Source: Sipunculus nudus
Lineage: Eukaryota > Annelida > Sipuncula > Golfingiida > Sipunculidae
Assembly: GCA_026874595.1 (NCBI GenBank)
Contig: CM049308.1
Span: 96,706,624 to 96,770,623 of the forward strand
Direction: 5' to 3'
DNA length: 64,000 nt
Part shown: positions 12,051 to 25,369 of the stretch, one piece after another
Layout of the letters: each line of letters opens with the position of its first letter
How positions within the stretch are numbered: position 1 is the stretch's first letter
Notes under the pieces: model-generated
What the model saw: only the letters and a program-made list of their open reading frames with translations
Databases searched by the model: none
Told to the model about the DNA's origin: nothing
Translations under genes and position numbers: made by a program

Positions 12051-14776
12051 TTAGCTCAGCTGACTATAAGTCATCTGAGCTATAGTCGTGGTCCATTGTC
12101 CGTCGTCCGTCCGTCTGTCCGTCCGTCCGTCCGTAGATGTGGCACGTTTTGAAACCGTAAGACCTAGGAATCCAAAATTGGCATAGTGTTAGATGTCCCC
12201 AAGATCTCCTACCAAGCCGAAAACTGGGTCTTTGCGACTTCGTTCCTTTTAGAAATTAAGGAAAAACCTCAATTTTTTATTAAAAACCTATTTTCACACT
12301 TCAGGGCTGCCTAATATCAAAACCACTCATCTGTTTTTCCTCATATTTACCATAAATATTCCTCTATATAGTTCCTATGTACATGCCTGAAATTATGTCT
12401 GTATTATATAATTTAAGAAAGTTATGGGCCAGAACATAATGCATTTTGTAAAAAATCAGAAAAGATATTTGATCACTTAACACAAAACTTGTTAAAGCTA
12501 TGGACTTTTTTTCAAGTAATATAACTTTAATTAATCAAAATTAAATTGTATACCCAAAATTAGATCAAAATCTTTTTAAATTTTTTAAAATATTAACAAA
12601 AATAAAAAATTGGTACCTTAAATTTTGCCTAACTTTGACCATGGCACGTTTTTTTCCTGTAAGTACTGTGGATTTAATTTTCTCAGCATGTTTTAGTTAG
12701 CATTTTGTCTGTTAACACCAAAAATTTGAAACCAGTTGATAAAAAACTGTAGATTTTATTCAAGTTTTCAAGCACCATGTAACATATTGTTTACATCAGG
12801 CTAGTGTTATGCAGTTTGCAAGAGCTCAGCTCCCTAGCTTAAGCTCTCAGTTCCTAAAATTTGGCATACAATTAGATGTTTCCAAAATTCCCTACCATGC
12901 CAAGAATTTGGTCACTAGGACTTAATACCTTTGAGTTATTAATGAAAAACTTCATTTTTCAATTAAAACCCATTGTTACACTTCAATACTGCCTAATATC
13001 AAAACCACTGATCTGACTTTAATCATATATAATATACATGTTTTTCTATACATTCTCTGTGCACACGCCAGAAATGATGTCAGTATTGCGTAATTGTTTT
13101 AAGTTATGGGCCCAAACATAATGCACTTTGTAAAAAATCAAGAAATATATTTACTCCTTTAACAAGGGGCTTGCTGAAGCTAGAGATTTTTTTCAGGGAT
13201 GTAACATTATTTAATCAAGATTCAATTGAATACCCAAAATTAGTTCTGATTTTTTAAAATTTTATAAGTTATTAGTATAAATATAAAATTAGTACCTTAA
13301 ATTTAGCCCAACTTTGACCATTTCACTTTTGTTTCATGTGAGCTCTGTTTATATAATTTTCATATCATGCACACATAAGGGTTTCAGCTTTTTAGTTTAG
13401 AAAGCTGAAAGAAATTGGCCAAAAATTGTAGCTTTTATTAATGTTTTTATGAGACCATGTCAGACCTTGGCTCTCTCCAGCCACTCTTGAGTCACCTGTA
13501 TGTTGACCTTGTTGAACTTTCAGCAAATTATGCATGCTTGAGGCGAGGCATATACTTGGCAGCAAGGCAGCTTATGGCCAGCCACAGTTGATCCAGGTGT
13601 CCAACCCAACTCATCTAGTCGTTTTAACCAACAACATAACAATAAACATTAAATTAATCAATTTTTTTTGTTTTTTAATAACAAATTAAAGAAAAATAGA
13701 AAAGGAATTTGTTAGTTTATAATAATAGGGAATTAATTTGCAGTTACTGATGATATAAGTCTTGTATCGATGGATAGAATGTCAAGTATTCCAAATAACA
13801 CCATGCAGTCACCTATGGCATTTTTCAGTTCAATTTTAATAATAAAAAAGTAAATCATATTATTCATTACTAAACATTAGGGATCATATGAAGGAAATTA
13901 ATGATAGACAAAGATGCAGTTGATAATATTAATCTAGATTCCTACTGTGTCTAGTGTGTACATTGATGTGAAATTAGTCAAAAATAAATATATCACATTT
14001 ATTTTTTTTGATATAAATAAAAGCCATAAAACCAGGTACTTATGATCATTATTTAAATGTGTGAATTTTGTACATTCTGGATTCTCAACACCATTGTTTG
14101 GTGAAAACTGAATAAATACCAGACATGGTGGGAATACTTTGCAATTGTATTTAAATACGAATATGAATATGTACTCCATTATAAAATTTCTTGTATAAAG
14201 AATGGGAATTCTGGTAAAAATGAAAGTATATGAATACCAGTGCAAATACTTTCCAAATGTATTCATGAATGCATTCATGAATATATTCTTTAATATTCTT
14301 TAATATTATATTATATTCTTTAATATATATTAATATATATTCTTTAATAATATTAATATTATAATCTTTAATATTATATTACTTTAATATTATTATTATA
14401 TAATAATCATTTCAGTTATATTTCATTTTAAAAATCATACGATTCTCTTATTATTTTTAATAAAAATTATATCTGGGACAATATTTGTAATTTTTTTAAT
14501 AAATACTTAAACTCTTATATTATATGTTCTGCTTATAAGTTATATGGCCAAGTCAAAATCTGTGTGACAATAGTACTTCATTTGTTAATAAAATAAATGA
14601 AATCAGTTCTCTTCTCTGTCTCCAAAGGTACTATCAAAATCATACATAAGCTTAACAACATCAACTCATAATACAGCTTATACTTATTACCACACAAAAC
14701 CAGCATGTGCCTCATTTCTAAATCATATTTTTTTATCATATATAACAGCTGAGCGCCGTGACCCATAGGTCCCTTG
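12051..14776 (+). repeat. Family A pearl/Helitron-like element, full length (~2.7 kb)
   Basis: The 5' hairpin lies in a T-tract (TTTTTAGCTCAGCTGACTAT), followed by (CCGT)n at about 12106-12135. Two tandem core units and an AT-rich 3' half follow. The 3' end is CAGCTGAGCGCCGTGACCCA..GGTCCCTTG. It is collinear with 4700-7336 throughout. Confidence 0.8.
14281..14405. repeat. Expanded TTCTTTAATATTA AT-rich tract
   Basis: Other family A copies have one short 'atattctttaatattattttaataatc' stretch here (for example 6940, 19622, 52980). This copy has it expanded into about 120 bp of TTTAATAT-type repeats. Confidence 0.7.
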
Positions 14777-15242
14777 TTTTTTTGTGAACTGCGGATACAA
14801 GCACAGCGCTTTAAGGCTTATCAGTATGTCATCTATTTCTGTCCAATGATAAGCGTGCACCTTTGACCCAGCTAAATTTTTCAAACATCGCCCTTTATAT
14901 TTCTGACCGCTTAGACTCGTCTTGCCTAATATTGGTGTTCATTTCCGGAACACTTGCAAAGATAATAACTTAATACTGGTAATCTACAAATGCGTCATAT
15001 CTTTCCATGGTGACATTCCATCGAAAATATCTTCAAACCTGAGTTATCACCGCGTTCACTGGGGCTTGCCTGTCACATGCCAATTTTCTAGTTCCCGCCA
15101 AAACAGGGTTGATCCAGCCTGCCAAACAAAAATCTCAGTGGGTACCCTCGGACATTTATTTTATCGACTTTCGAAACTCTTGCGTAAGAAAAGCACCATT
15201 AACACAGGGTTTATCAAGCATTTCCGTGGTATACCGCAAGTT

Positions 15243-18200
15243 TTTAGCTCAGCTGACTATAAGTCATCTGAGCTATAGTCGTGGTCCATTGTCCGTCGTC
15301 CGTCCGTCTGTCCGTCCATCTGTCTGTCCGTCCGTCTGTCCGTCCGTAGATGTGGCACGTTTTGAAACTATAAGACCTAGGAATCCAAAATTCAGCATAA
15401 TGTTAGATGTCCCCAAGATCTCCTACCAAGCCGAAAACTGGGTCTTTGCGACTTCATTCCTTTGAGAAATTAAGGAAAAACCTCAATTTTTTATTAAAAA
15501 CCTATTTTCACACTTCAGGACTGCCTAATATCAAAACCACTCATCTGTTTTTCCTCATATTTCCTATAAATAATCCTCTATATAATTCCTATGTACATGC
15601 CAGAAATTAGGTCTGTATTACATAATTTAAAAAAGTTATGGGCCCAAACATAATGCATTTTGTAAATAATCAGGAAAGAAATTTTATCACTTAACACAAA
15701 TCTTGTTAAAGCTAAGCACTTTTTTTCCAGTAATATTACTTTTATTGATCAAAATTAAATTGTATACCCAAAATTAGATGAAAATCTTTTAAATTTTTAA
15801 AAATATTAGCAAAAATAAAAAATTGGTACCTTAAATTTTGCCCAACTTTGACCATGGCACGTTTTTTTGCTGTAACTGCTGTGGATTTAATTTTCACAGC
15901 ATGTTTTTGTTAGCATTTCAACTGTTAACACCAAAAATTTGAAACCAGTTGATCAAAAACTGTAGATTTTATTCAAGTTTTCAAGCACCATGTCACATAT
16001 TGCTAGTGTTATGCAGTTTGCTAGAGCTCAGCTCCCAAGCTTCAGCTCTAAGTTCCTTAAATTTGGCATACAGTTAGATTTCTCCAAAATCCCCTACCAT
16101 GCCAAGAATTTGGTCACTAGGACTTAATTCCTTCGAGATATCAATGAAAAACTTCATTTTTCCATTAAAAACCCATTGTTACACTTTAAGACTACCTAAT
16201 ATCAAAACCACTGATCTGACTTTGATCATATACAATATACATATTTTTCTATACATTTGCTATGCACATGCCAGAAATGATGTCAGTATTGTGTATTTTT
16301 TTTAAGTTATGGGCCCAAACATAATGCACTTTTTTAAAAATCAAGAAATATATTTACTCACCTAAGATGAGAATTGCTGAAGCTGGAGACTTTTTGTCAG
16401 GAATATAACTTTATTTAATCAAGATTCGATTGTTTACCCAAAATTAGAACTGAATTTTGCAAATTTTTCAAGTTATTAGCTTAAATAAAAAATCAATACC
16501 CTAAATTTTGTCCAACTTTGGCAATGGCATGTTTTTTTTCTGTAAGCACTGTTGATTTAATTTTCACAGCATATATACATAAGGATTTAATCTTTTAAAA
16601 TCTGAAATTTCAAAGAAATTGATTGAAAAGAGTAGCCTTTATTCAAGTTTTCATACACCATGCCAAGTGTTGTTTACATCTAGCCCACCTAGTAGTAAAG
16701 CCTTCACTTGCATTATGTAACCCACCCCAGGCAGCTTGTCTTGGCTCAGCTGGGCCACTACTAGCAGGCTTACACTCTGCCCTGCACACCCCCCCCCCCC
16801 CCCTAGATGATGTATTAACTAGATGAATGTTATAATTTTCTGTATTTCATTTTATTCTTGGCTATGCTACATTTTAGATTTTGTATTTACCACCAGGGTT
16901 ACAATGATTAAAGTGCACATTTAATTGTGTCTACAAAGTGGTGTATTGCTATGAAAGTGTGGATGTTCATCAGATAAGTAAATATCTTCCTTGAGAAGAG
17001 TAAAAACTTCACCAGGTGTGAAATTGACTATTAATTCCAGGAATAAATTAAAGCTTAGATTGTAATTAGCATAATGATATTGTTTGTCCCTCATTCAACC
17101 AACAGTGTGTATACTTTATTTGAAAAGATGTTTTTATTTTACCAAATTTACAGAATCTTATTTTATTTTGGTGAATAAGATTAAGCATGTACTGAAAACT
17201 CCAATGTGCAAAACTTTTTAATAGTGATTCAAGGAATAATCTTGCAGATGCCATGTTGTGGCATTATTTTCTTTTAAATTCAGTTTAAAAATTTGTGATT
17301 TAAAAATAATAAAAATATATGTGTATGCATAATATGACCCAATACGAGCTACACTCTGGATGTATAATTATTGCAACTAAGAATTCTTATATTTTAACTT
17401 ATATTTTCAGTGTTTTTTTAATACAAATTTATAAAACTTGTAAATAAAAAAAATTAATCAGATAAAAACTATTTTAATGGAAAAAGTGGATATGCTTAAA
17501 TAATATATAAACTTAAATGTATTATTCCCTTGAATGTGAAATAAAGGTATTAGTCCAGACCTAGGAATCCAAAATTCGGCATAATGTTAGATGTCCCCAA
17601 GACCTCCTACCAAGCCGAAAACTGGGTTGGCAACTTCGTTCCTTTGAGAAATTAAGGAAAAACCTCAATTTATTATTTAAAACCTATTTTCACACTTCAG
17701 GACTGCCTAATATCAAAACCACTTATCTGTTTTTCCTCATATTTACCATAAATATTACTCTATATAGTTCCTATGAACATGCCAGAAATTATGTCTGTAT
17801 TATTTAATTTAAAAAAGTTATGGGCCCAAACATAAAGCATTTTGTAAAAAATCAGGAAAGATATTTGATCATTAACACAAAAAACGTTAAAACTATTGAC
17901 CTTTTTTCCAGTAATATAACTTTAATTAATCAAAATTAAATTGTATACCCAAAATTAGATGAAAATCTTTTAAATTTTTAAAAATATTAATAAAAATAAA
18001 AAATTGGTACCTTAAATTTTGCCCAACTTTGACCATGGCTCGTTTTTTTCCTGTAATTACTGTGGATTTAATTTTCACAGCATGTTTTTGTTAGCATTTC
18101 AACTGTAAACACCAAAAATTTGAAACCAGTTGATCAAAAACTGTAGATTTTAATCAAGTTTTCAAGCACCATGTAACATATTGTTTACATCAAGCTAGTG

Positions 18201-20018
18201 TTATGCAGTTTGCAAGAGCTCAGCTCCCCAGCTTCAGCTCTAAGTTCCTTAAATTTGGCATACAGTTAGATGTCTCCAAAATCCCCTACCATGCCAAGAA
18301 TTTGTTCACTAGGACTTAATACCTTCGAGATATTAATGAAAAACTTCATTTTTCCATTAAAAACCCATTGTTACACTTCAGGACTGCCTAATATCAAAAC
18401 CACTTATCTGTTTTTCCTCATATTTACCATAAATATTCCTCTATATAGTTCCTATGAACATGCCAGAAATTATGTCTGTATTATTTAATTTAAAAAAGTT
18501 ATGGGCCAAAACATAATGCATTTTGTAAAAAATCAGGAAAGATATTTGATCATTAACACAAAAAACGTTAAAACTATTGACCTTTTTTCCAGTAATATAA
18601 CATTATTTAATCAAGATTCAATTGAATACCCAAAATTAGTTCTGAATTTTTCAAATTTTATAAGTTATTAGTATAAATATAAAATTGGTACCTTAAATTT
18701 TGCCCAACTGTGACCATGGCACGTTTGTTTCCCGTGACCACTGTTGATATAATTTTCATATCATGCACACATAAGGATTTCAGCTTTTTAGTTTAGAAAG
18801 CTGAAAGAAATTGGCCAAATATTGTAGCTTTTATTAATGTTTTTTATGAGACCCTGTCAGACTTTGTCACCTGTATGTTGACCTTGTTGACCTTTCATCA
18901 AATTATGCACGCTTGAGGCGAGAATCCAGGCAGCTTATGGCCAGCCACAGTTGATCCAGGTGTCCAACCCAACTCATCTAGTAGTTTAAACCAACAACAT
19001 AACAATAAACGATAAATTAATAATTTTTTATTGGTTTTTTTTTGGAATTTGTTAGTTTATAATAACAGGAAATTAACTTGCAGTTACTGATGATATAAGA
19101 ATCTTGTATCAATGGGTAGAATGTCACATATTCCAAATAACACCATGCAGTCACCTATGGCATTTTTCAGTTCAATTTTAATGATAAAGAAGTAAATCAT
19201 ATTATTCATTACTAATCATTAGGGATTATATGAAGGAAATTAATGATAGACAAAGATGCAGTTGATAATATTAATCTAGATTTCTACTGTGTCTAGTGTG
19301 TACATTGATGTGAAATTAGTCCAAAATGAATTTTTTACAGTTATTTTTTAATATAAATAAAAGCCATAAAACCAGGTACTTATGATCATTATTTAAATGT
19401 GTGAATTTTGTATATTCTGGATTCTCAACATCATTGTTTGGTGAAAACTGAATAAATACCAGACATGGTGCGAATACTTTGTAATTGTATTTCAATACGA
19501 ATATGATTATGTACTCCATTATAAAATTTCTTGCATAAAGAATGGGAATTCAGGTAAAAATGAAAGTATATGAATACTCGTGCAAATAATTTCAAAATGT
19601 ATTCATGAATGCATTCATGAATATATTCTTTAATATTATTTTAATAATCATATCAGTTATATTTCATTTTAAAAAATCATATGATTCTCTTATTATTTTT
19701 AATAAAAATTATATTTGGGACAATATTTGTAATTTTTTTAATAAGTAGTTAAACTCTTATATTATATGTTCTGCTTATAAGTTATATGGCCAAGTCAAAA
19801 TCTGTGTGACAGTAGTACTCCATTTGTTAATAAAATAAATGAAATCAATCCTCTTCCCTGTCTCCAAAGGTACTATCAAAATCATACATAAGCTAAACAA
19901 CAACAACTCATAATACAGCTTATATTTATTACCACACAAAACCAGCATGTGCCTCATTTCTAAATCATATTTTTTTATCATATATAACAGCTGAGTGTCG
20001 TGACCCATAGGTCCCTTG
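15243..20018 (+). repeat. Family A composite element (~4.8 kb)
   Basis: It has a 5' hairpin in a T-tract and CCGT/CTGT microsatellite (about 15296-15350), then core units at about 15360-16010 and 16011-16680. A long-core segment follows (about 16690-17555; it shares 'gatgccatgttgtg' with about 51838). A second core restarts at about 17556 ('gacctaggaatccaaaattc') and leads through an AT-rich half to the 3' end CAGCTGAGTGTCGTGACCCA..CCCTTG. It is probably one copy joined to a 5'-less second copy. A poly-C run lies at about 16789-16803. Confidence 0.65.
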
Positions 20019-20900
20019 TTTATTTTGCGATCCGCATGATTACTGCCTGCATAATTCTCGTCCGCCTGGATAAATTGTAACGTGTGGATATTTAAGGCCT
20101 ACTTCAAACACCAAAGGTGTCCCCTTAGAGATTAAAGGCCACTGATTAACTGGGCAGACAGAAGAGGCAATGTGAAAATAGGCCTAATGCAACAACGGCC
20201 ATAGGGAAACCCTTGGTGAATTGGTGACCTACTGATTAGTGAATAAATTTTTATCCCACTCGTCTTTTCATTATTTTCATGTAACGTTTTCGGGTTTTTA
20301 AATTCACCAGCCCAATTTGGTGTCCATCACAGAAGGATGACAGTTTTAAGATCTGACAAATTCACAAAAAAATGGTAAATAATAGGTAACCCTGTCATTG
20401 TTTGTCATTTTTAATGCAGCATGGCTAAGTGAGGAATATAGGATTAAAATGTCTTGAAGCAAGCGATTATAACAGATGCAGAATTATGAAAGCAGTGTAC
20501 ATCACATTTTAACCTGGATAAGTGGTTTAACATGATTTTATACTGTTTTTCAGCCTGCTGGTCAGGGAAATCAGTTTCTGACCAATCACCGTTTAGTTTA
20601 CATCCGTGTACTACCGTTAAATAGCGTAAAAGTTCTTTGCCTGTGCTTAAACTTTTTGAATTTCAATGTGGGATGGGACATATTGAAAAGTGTATGAAAA
20701 AAGATTATTTAAAAATTTTTTTTACTGACTGAAAAGCGTATGTACATATGAACAAAAACATAAACACAAAATTAACAAATTGATTGTTTTATAAATTGGG
20801 GGTCCATCAAATTTATTGGGACTCATCATCTCATCAGGAGGATGCAATGATATTGTCTGTTGCGAGTCCTGGGACTCGGTCAAGCAAAATTGTAAAGGAA
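20019..20900. other. Unassigned intronic/element sequence
   Basis: No gene or known repeat is recognised. By position it is the right-hand part of the composite inverted-repeat element ending at 20906. Open frames here are short and resemble nothing known to me. Confidence 0.4.
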
Positions 20901-20906
20901 ACACTG

Positions 20907-21396
20907 TGTCAGCAACTTCAAAGGTGAAAAGCAGAACATTAAAAGGGTCTGCAAACTTAGTCAACAACTTCCAAGGTGAAATTCAAGTCCTTTAACAGAA
21001 CATTAAAATGGTCTGCAAACACAGTCAGCAACTTCAAGAAGAGAAGTGAGTCCTTAAGCAGAACATTAAAAGGGTCTTCAAACTCAGTCAACAACTTCCA
21101 AGGTGAAATGTCAGTCCTTAAAAAAATTATAAGAAGTCTGCAAAAGCAGTCAACAATACAGTGAAAAGTGAGTCCTTAATCAGAACATTAAAAGGGTCTG
21201 CAAACTCAGTCAACAACATCAAGGTTAAAAGTGAGCCCTTAAGCAGAACATTAAAAGGGTCTGCAAACTCAGTCACCAACATCCAAGGTGAAAAGTGAGT
21301 CCTTAAACAGAACATTAAAAGGGTCTGCAAACACAGTCAATAACTTCAAGGGGAGAAGTGAGTCCTTTAACAAAACATCAAAAGGGTCTGCAAATA
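20907..21396 (+). repeat. 63-bp tandem array, distal block
   Basis: About eight units of GTCAACAACTTCAAGGTGAA / AAGTGAGTCCTTAAGCAGAA / CATTAAAAGGGTCTGCAAAC follow one another. The unit includes the exon A 3' end and a GTGAGTCC-type donor. 63 is a multiple of three, so one frame stays open through several units (20976-21164). That is a by-product of unit length and gives no evidence of a protein. Confidence 0.8.
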
Positions 21397-22035
21397 TTGC
21401 CTCAACAAGTATTGATGATTTCTAGTAATTATTGATAAGTTTTCAACAGAATACGCTGCCTAATTAGAATTTGCACCCCATTTTTGCTCAGAACATTTAC
21501 TCATCCATGCACACATATGACTTATTCTTTAGTTGCTAAAGGCCCCTTTACAAAGCACAGAGATTAGTGGGTGACCATTGAGAGATAAAAAATTGGCCTG
21601 ATCTCCCAATGATCTCCTTAACCTTGAAAAATCTGTTTCTTTGTAAATGTTTGGGAGATCCTTGTGCACTCATTGTGTGATCAAAAATTCAATTTTCAGC
21701 AATTTTCATGGCGATCTATAAGATCTTTGAGTGACCTTGGTGATCATGGAGGGCTCATTGAAACCACCATTGAGAGTTTGTTGTTTGCACGTTTTGTGAC
21801 CTCGAGAGATCACTGAGAGATATACAAGTTGCTTGGAGATCAGTGCAACCAAGAAAGATCACTGAGAGACCAGGAGAGATCACTGAGAGGTTGTTGAGTG
21901 TTTCTTTGGCGACAGGGAGCCTCTGGATATATGAGATTTTTTAGTGCTCTTCCATCATTCTCCAACAAAGTGTTGAAGAAGAAAAAATTCCAGAAAGTCA
22001 TCTTGACTCCAAGATGAACAATGAAGCTTTGATAC

Positions 22036-22890
22036 ATGGTGCCATCCAACAAGGTCACCAAGGTTATCCAGAACCAGATGGCCATTGCTCTCGTCTGGAG
22101 GAGAAGGCAGAGGAGCAGAAGGAGACCTAGAAACTGGTCAGACACAAACAAGAAGGCTGGAGTTTGGTCACTACAGCCAACTGATGCAAGAGCTGAGGCT
22201 GGAAGATCAGGAATGTGCTCTTGCAAAGGGTTGGACCTAGGATCACTACAAAAAATACCAACTGGAAAGTCTTGAACCAGGGTTAAAGTTGGCTGTGACC
22301 CTCAGGTACCTTGTTACAGGTGAAAAGTATCCTGCCCTGTAGTACTCATATCGTGTGTCACATTCCACCATCTTCCTGTTTGTGCCAAAAGTGTGCCAAG
22401 CCATCCGAGATGAGTTAAAGGATGAAGTCACAAATGCCGTAATTCACCTCAAGACTGGCAGCCTATTGGAGATGAATTCAAGACCTCACACATGTGGTGC
22501 CATAGATAGAAAGCATGTGGTTGTCAGATGTCCTTTTAACTCCGGCAGCCAATATCATAACCACAAGGGCTTTTTCTCAGTGGTGCTGCTCGCCTTAGTA
22601 GATGCCAATTACAAGTTCTTATGGACAGATGTGGGTGGCTTTGGTGCAGTGTCAGACTGGCAGATCTTCAACGAGTCTGAGCTCAAGCAGTGCCTTGCTG
22701 ATTGAACAATAAATTTCCCAGATCCACCCCCTATTGCATCCTCAAAGAAGATTCATTGGTACTAAGGACCTACCTGATAAACCCCTACATGATCAAAGGG
22801 CTTACCACAGAGCAGAAAAATTTGGTGTTCATTGAAAGAATGCTGAGATATCATAGGGAGATTGTTGAGTGCTCCTTGAGCACGCCTTGA
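22036..22890 (+). pseudogene. Broken Harbinger transposase (HARBI1/DDE_Tnp_4-like)
   Basis: Fragments in different frames match the order of a PIF/Harbinger transposase. An Arg-rich start (about 22075-22130) is followed by EFGHYSQLMQELRLEDQE in a shifted frame (about 22157-22210). LKLAVTLRYLVTGEKYPAL comes next and is followed by an in-frame TAG at 22340-22342. The DDE region then contains GAIDRKHVVVRCPFNSGS, KGFFSVVLLALVDANYKF and DVGGFGAVSDWQIF, and ends in a stop at 22703-22705. After another frameshift comes RTYLINPYMIKGLTTEQK with the RRxVE-like tail YHREIVE. The first two acidic residues of the DDE triad are visible; the third region reads KEDSL where family members have GDEAF-type motifs. 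With at least one stop and two frameshifts it cannot make an intact enzyme. It is a dead element and not the domesticated host HARBI1 gene. Confidence 0.85.
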
Positions 22891-22898
22891 GCATTTTT

Positions 22899-25369
22899 AG
22901 CGAACCTGTGAGCTTATGCGATGGTGCGGCGTCGTGCGGCGTCTGTCGTGCGTCGTGTGTCGTGCGTCATCTGTACGTTAACCATAGCTATCTCAAAAAC
23001 GGCAGGAGCTAGCATCACCAATTTTTTTGCAAATAATCAGTCATCAAAAAAACTATATCGGATTTTATTTATTTATTTTTCTAACTGCATTTTCTTAGAT
23101 TTTATAGGGAAAAAGCTAAAAAAGCTTTAAAGATCTTCTCCAAAACTGTTCAGCCAAATTGTCCAATATTTCACAGAAATGATCCCTGGAACAATCTTTC
23201 TCAAGTTTGTTCGAATGATTCCAGTTTGGAGATTTTTGGCCGAGATACAGGAGGTTGAACTTTGTTAACTGTGCAAAAAGGCATATTAAAATTTAAATCT
23301 CAGAAACGGCTAGAGCTATCATCACCAAATTTTATGCCAATGTTGGTCACATAGGTCATATCTGAATTTGAGGTATTTGTGGCACCACCTGCATCGGCCT
23401 TTTTTGTACAGGGTCATCAGTGCCTGTATCACACTGAGGGCTACAAAAAACTTCTTCTCTGAAACCATATGGCCAAAATGTTTAATATCGCACAGAAATG
23501 ATCCTAGGGTAGTGCTTTCTGAAGTTTGTTCAAATGGTCTCTTTTCAGTGACTTTTGGCTAAGTTATGGGAAGCTGAATTTAGTCATATGCCATAACAGC
23601 CCATTTTAGCTCAGTGGCTACAAAGATCTTCTTCTCAAAAACCACTGGGCCAAATTCTTAAATCTCACACATTAATTATCCTCAGATGTTGATAATTAAA
23701 GTTTGTTCAAATGGTTTTGGTTCAGTGCTTTTTGGCTGAGTTACAGGAAGCTGAACTTAGCCAGTTTGCTGTATTGTCCTATATGAGTTATAAACCTGTG
23801 AAACATTTTTCAACTGATGCCACTGAAGCCAGTTTGTTAAATATTTTACAAGAATAATTCCTACAATAATTCTTATAATAATTGTCATTAATGTTTCCAC
23901 ATGAATGATTTTTGGCTGAATTATGGAGATTGAATTGAGTCATTTTACCATATATGTTAGCTGTGTGATGCTGTTACATCTAGCCTGGCACCAGTTTATC
24001 AGCATCTATTACATCATGCCACTAGACATTTAGATTTCAGGTTATCTTTGGTTAATATTGACAAGAAAGTTTTTTTAAAAGCTTTTAAAAAATTTAGATT
24101 TATGATTTAAGTTAGTCATCATAACAGACAATGTTACAATCATGGATATTCAGCTCTCTGTGGCTATATAAAGACAACTGTATGTGGATTATAAATTATT
24201 GGTATCCCTACTCAACTTAATTTAAGAATTTGCCATCAATGAGATATATCTGTATTTTAATTTTGCATTCAGTATGCATAGGTAAAGATTTTACATATAT
24301 TCCTGATATCTTTTTTATAAAAAGTCAGCTGAAATGCATTTCGTATTGGGAAAATAAATTTCAAAGTTATTTCAAGAAGGGACCACTTTTGGGTTCAGAT
24401 GGCAGCACTTGGTTTACCATTGGCAGATTGCCAGGGCCTTGATGTTGGCCATTAGCCAAGATGATGTCAGCTCTATAAATAGTTTTGGCACAGTGCCAGG
24501 ATTGGAAGAAGTGCAGCCAGGTATAGGTCAAGAGTTCACTCAGTGCAGTAGCTGCATTCTATTTATAACTTTGGCAGACTGCTCACTGCATCATATTTGG
24601 CATCAAAGTTCAGCCTGAATCTATTTATAGCTTTGGCAGACTGCCAACTGTGTCAGATTATGCAACAGGTCAAGAGTTCACTCAGTGCAGCCAGGTACAG
24701 GTCAAAAGTTCACTCAGTCTAGCCAGGTGCAGGTCAAGAGTTCACTCAGTGCAGTAGCTTGAGGCAGCAATTTGTCACAGGTCACTCAGGGGTAACTGCC
24801 TTACTCACCTAAGTCTGTCAGCCCAGTGCATCAAACTCGGGGGAAGTTTGATGTATTGGACTAATATTTTGACCTGTCTCTGCGTCTTTGATTGTATTCT
24901 CATTTACAAGACAGGTGGTGCCACATACATTGACTTTTGCACAGTGTATGTGCCTGCTTATTTCTGCAGAGGAATTTGATATATCAGCCTGAAATTGGGC
25001 ATATTTATACATTTCAAATAGCTTTGTCGTACACAAGACTGGTGGTGCCACCTACAATAATTTTTGCACAATGTGTGTCCTTGCTTATTTCTCAGGAGGG
25101 GTTTGATATATCAGTCTGAAAATTGGCTTATGTGTACATCTCTGATAGCTTCCAAGTATAAGAGGCTGGTGGTGCCAGCTTCAATCGTTTTTGTGTTGTG
25201 TGCACCCATGCCAGAATTTCAGCAGTGATGTTTGTGTAATTGTTTCTTATTCAAAATGTTTAGTACTTGCATTGTTCATATACATGAAAAGTAATGGTCC
25301 AGCATTGAAGCATTATACCTGGTGTATTTCCCAATGCACAGGTTCACATTAGGCCTGTAGGCCTTGTTT
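22899..25369 (+). repeat. Family D Helitron-like element nested in the Harbinger element
   Basis: It begins TTTTTAGCGAACCTGTGAGC followed by a GCGTC/CGTGCGTC microsatellite. It ends CACAGGTTCACATTAGGCCT followed by GTAGGCCTTG. The subterminal inverted repeat GCGAACCTGTG/CACAGGTTCAC is visible. The core has 'aaacggc.ggagctagcatcaccaa' units. 24450-24800 adds local repeats of 'caagagttcactcagtgcag'. After it the Harbinger GAGATCAC sequence resumes, which proves nesting. Confidence 0.7.

Larger units (their letters stand above)
11073..20906. mobile_element. Composite inverted-repeat DNA transposon remnant inside the 63-bp array
   Basis: The left end reads CAGTGTTTCATTTATCC. The right end, reverse-complemented, reads CAGTGTTTCCTTTACAA, so a ~14-bp terminal inverted repeat of hAT-like type is seen. 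The flanks are TGTCAA (left) and TGTCAG (right), and the 63-bp array continues across the junction, which gives the empty site. The exact target duplication is ambiguous (6-8 bp). The element's own sequence is 11075-12050, 14777-15244 and 20019-20900. It is richer in GC than its surroundings and has no recognisable transposase. Two family A insertions split it. Confidence 0.5.

Noticed and set aside
13934-14766. Recurrent minus-strand frames (MEYIFIFVFKYN..., MGHGAQLLYMIKK...) in family A 3' halves
   Set aside because: They recur because copies are recent. Equivalent plus-strand frames overlap them (for example 52834, 53844), and the AT-rich composition explains the hydrophobic content.
20976-21164. 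Open frame with a repeating 21-residue peptide (SxSRTLKGSxNSVNNF type)
   Set aside because: The 63-bp tandem unit is a multiple of three and keeps a frame open. It derives from exon A 3' sequence plus intron, without splice or start support.
22036-22890. Host HARBI1 gene
   Set aside because: An in-frame stop and frameshifts, together with terminal inverted repeats and a TAA duplication around it, show a dead transposon copy.
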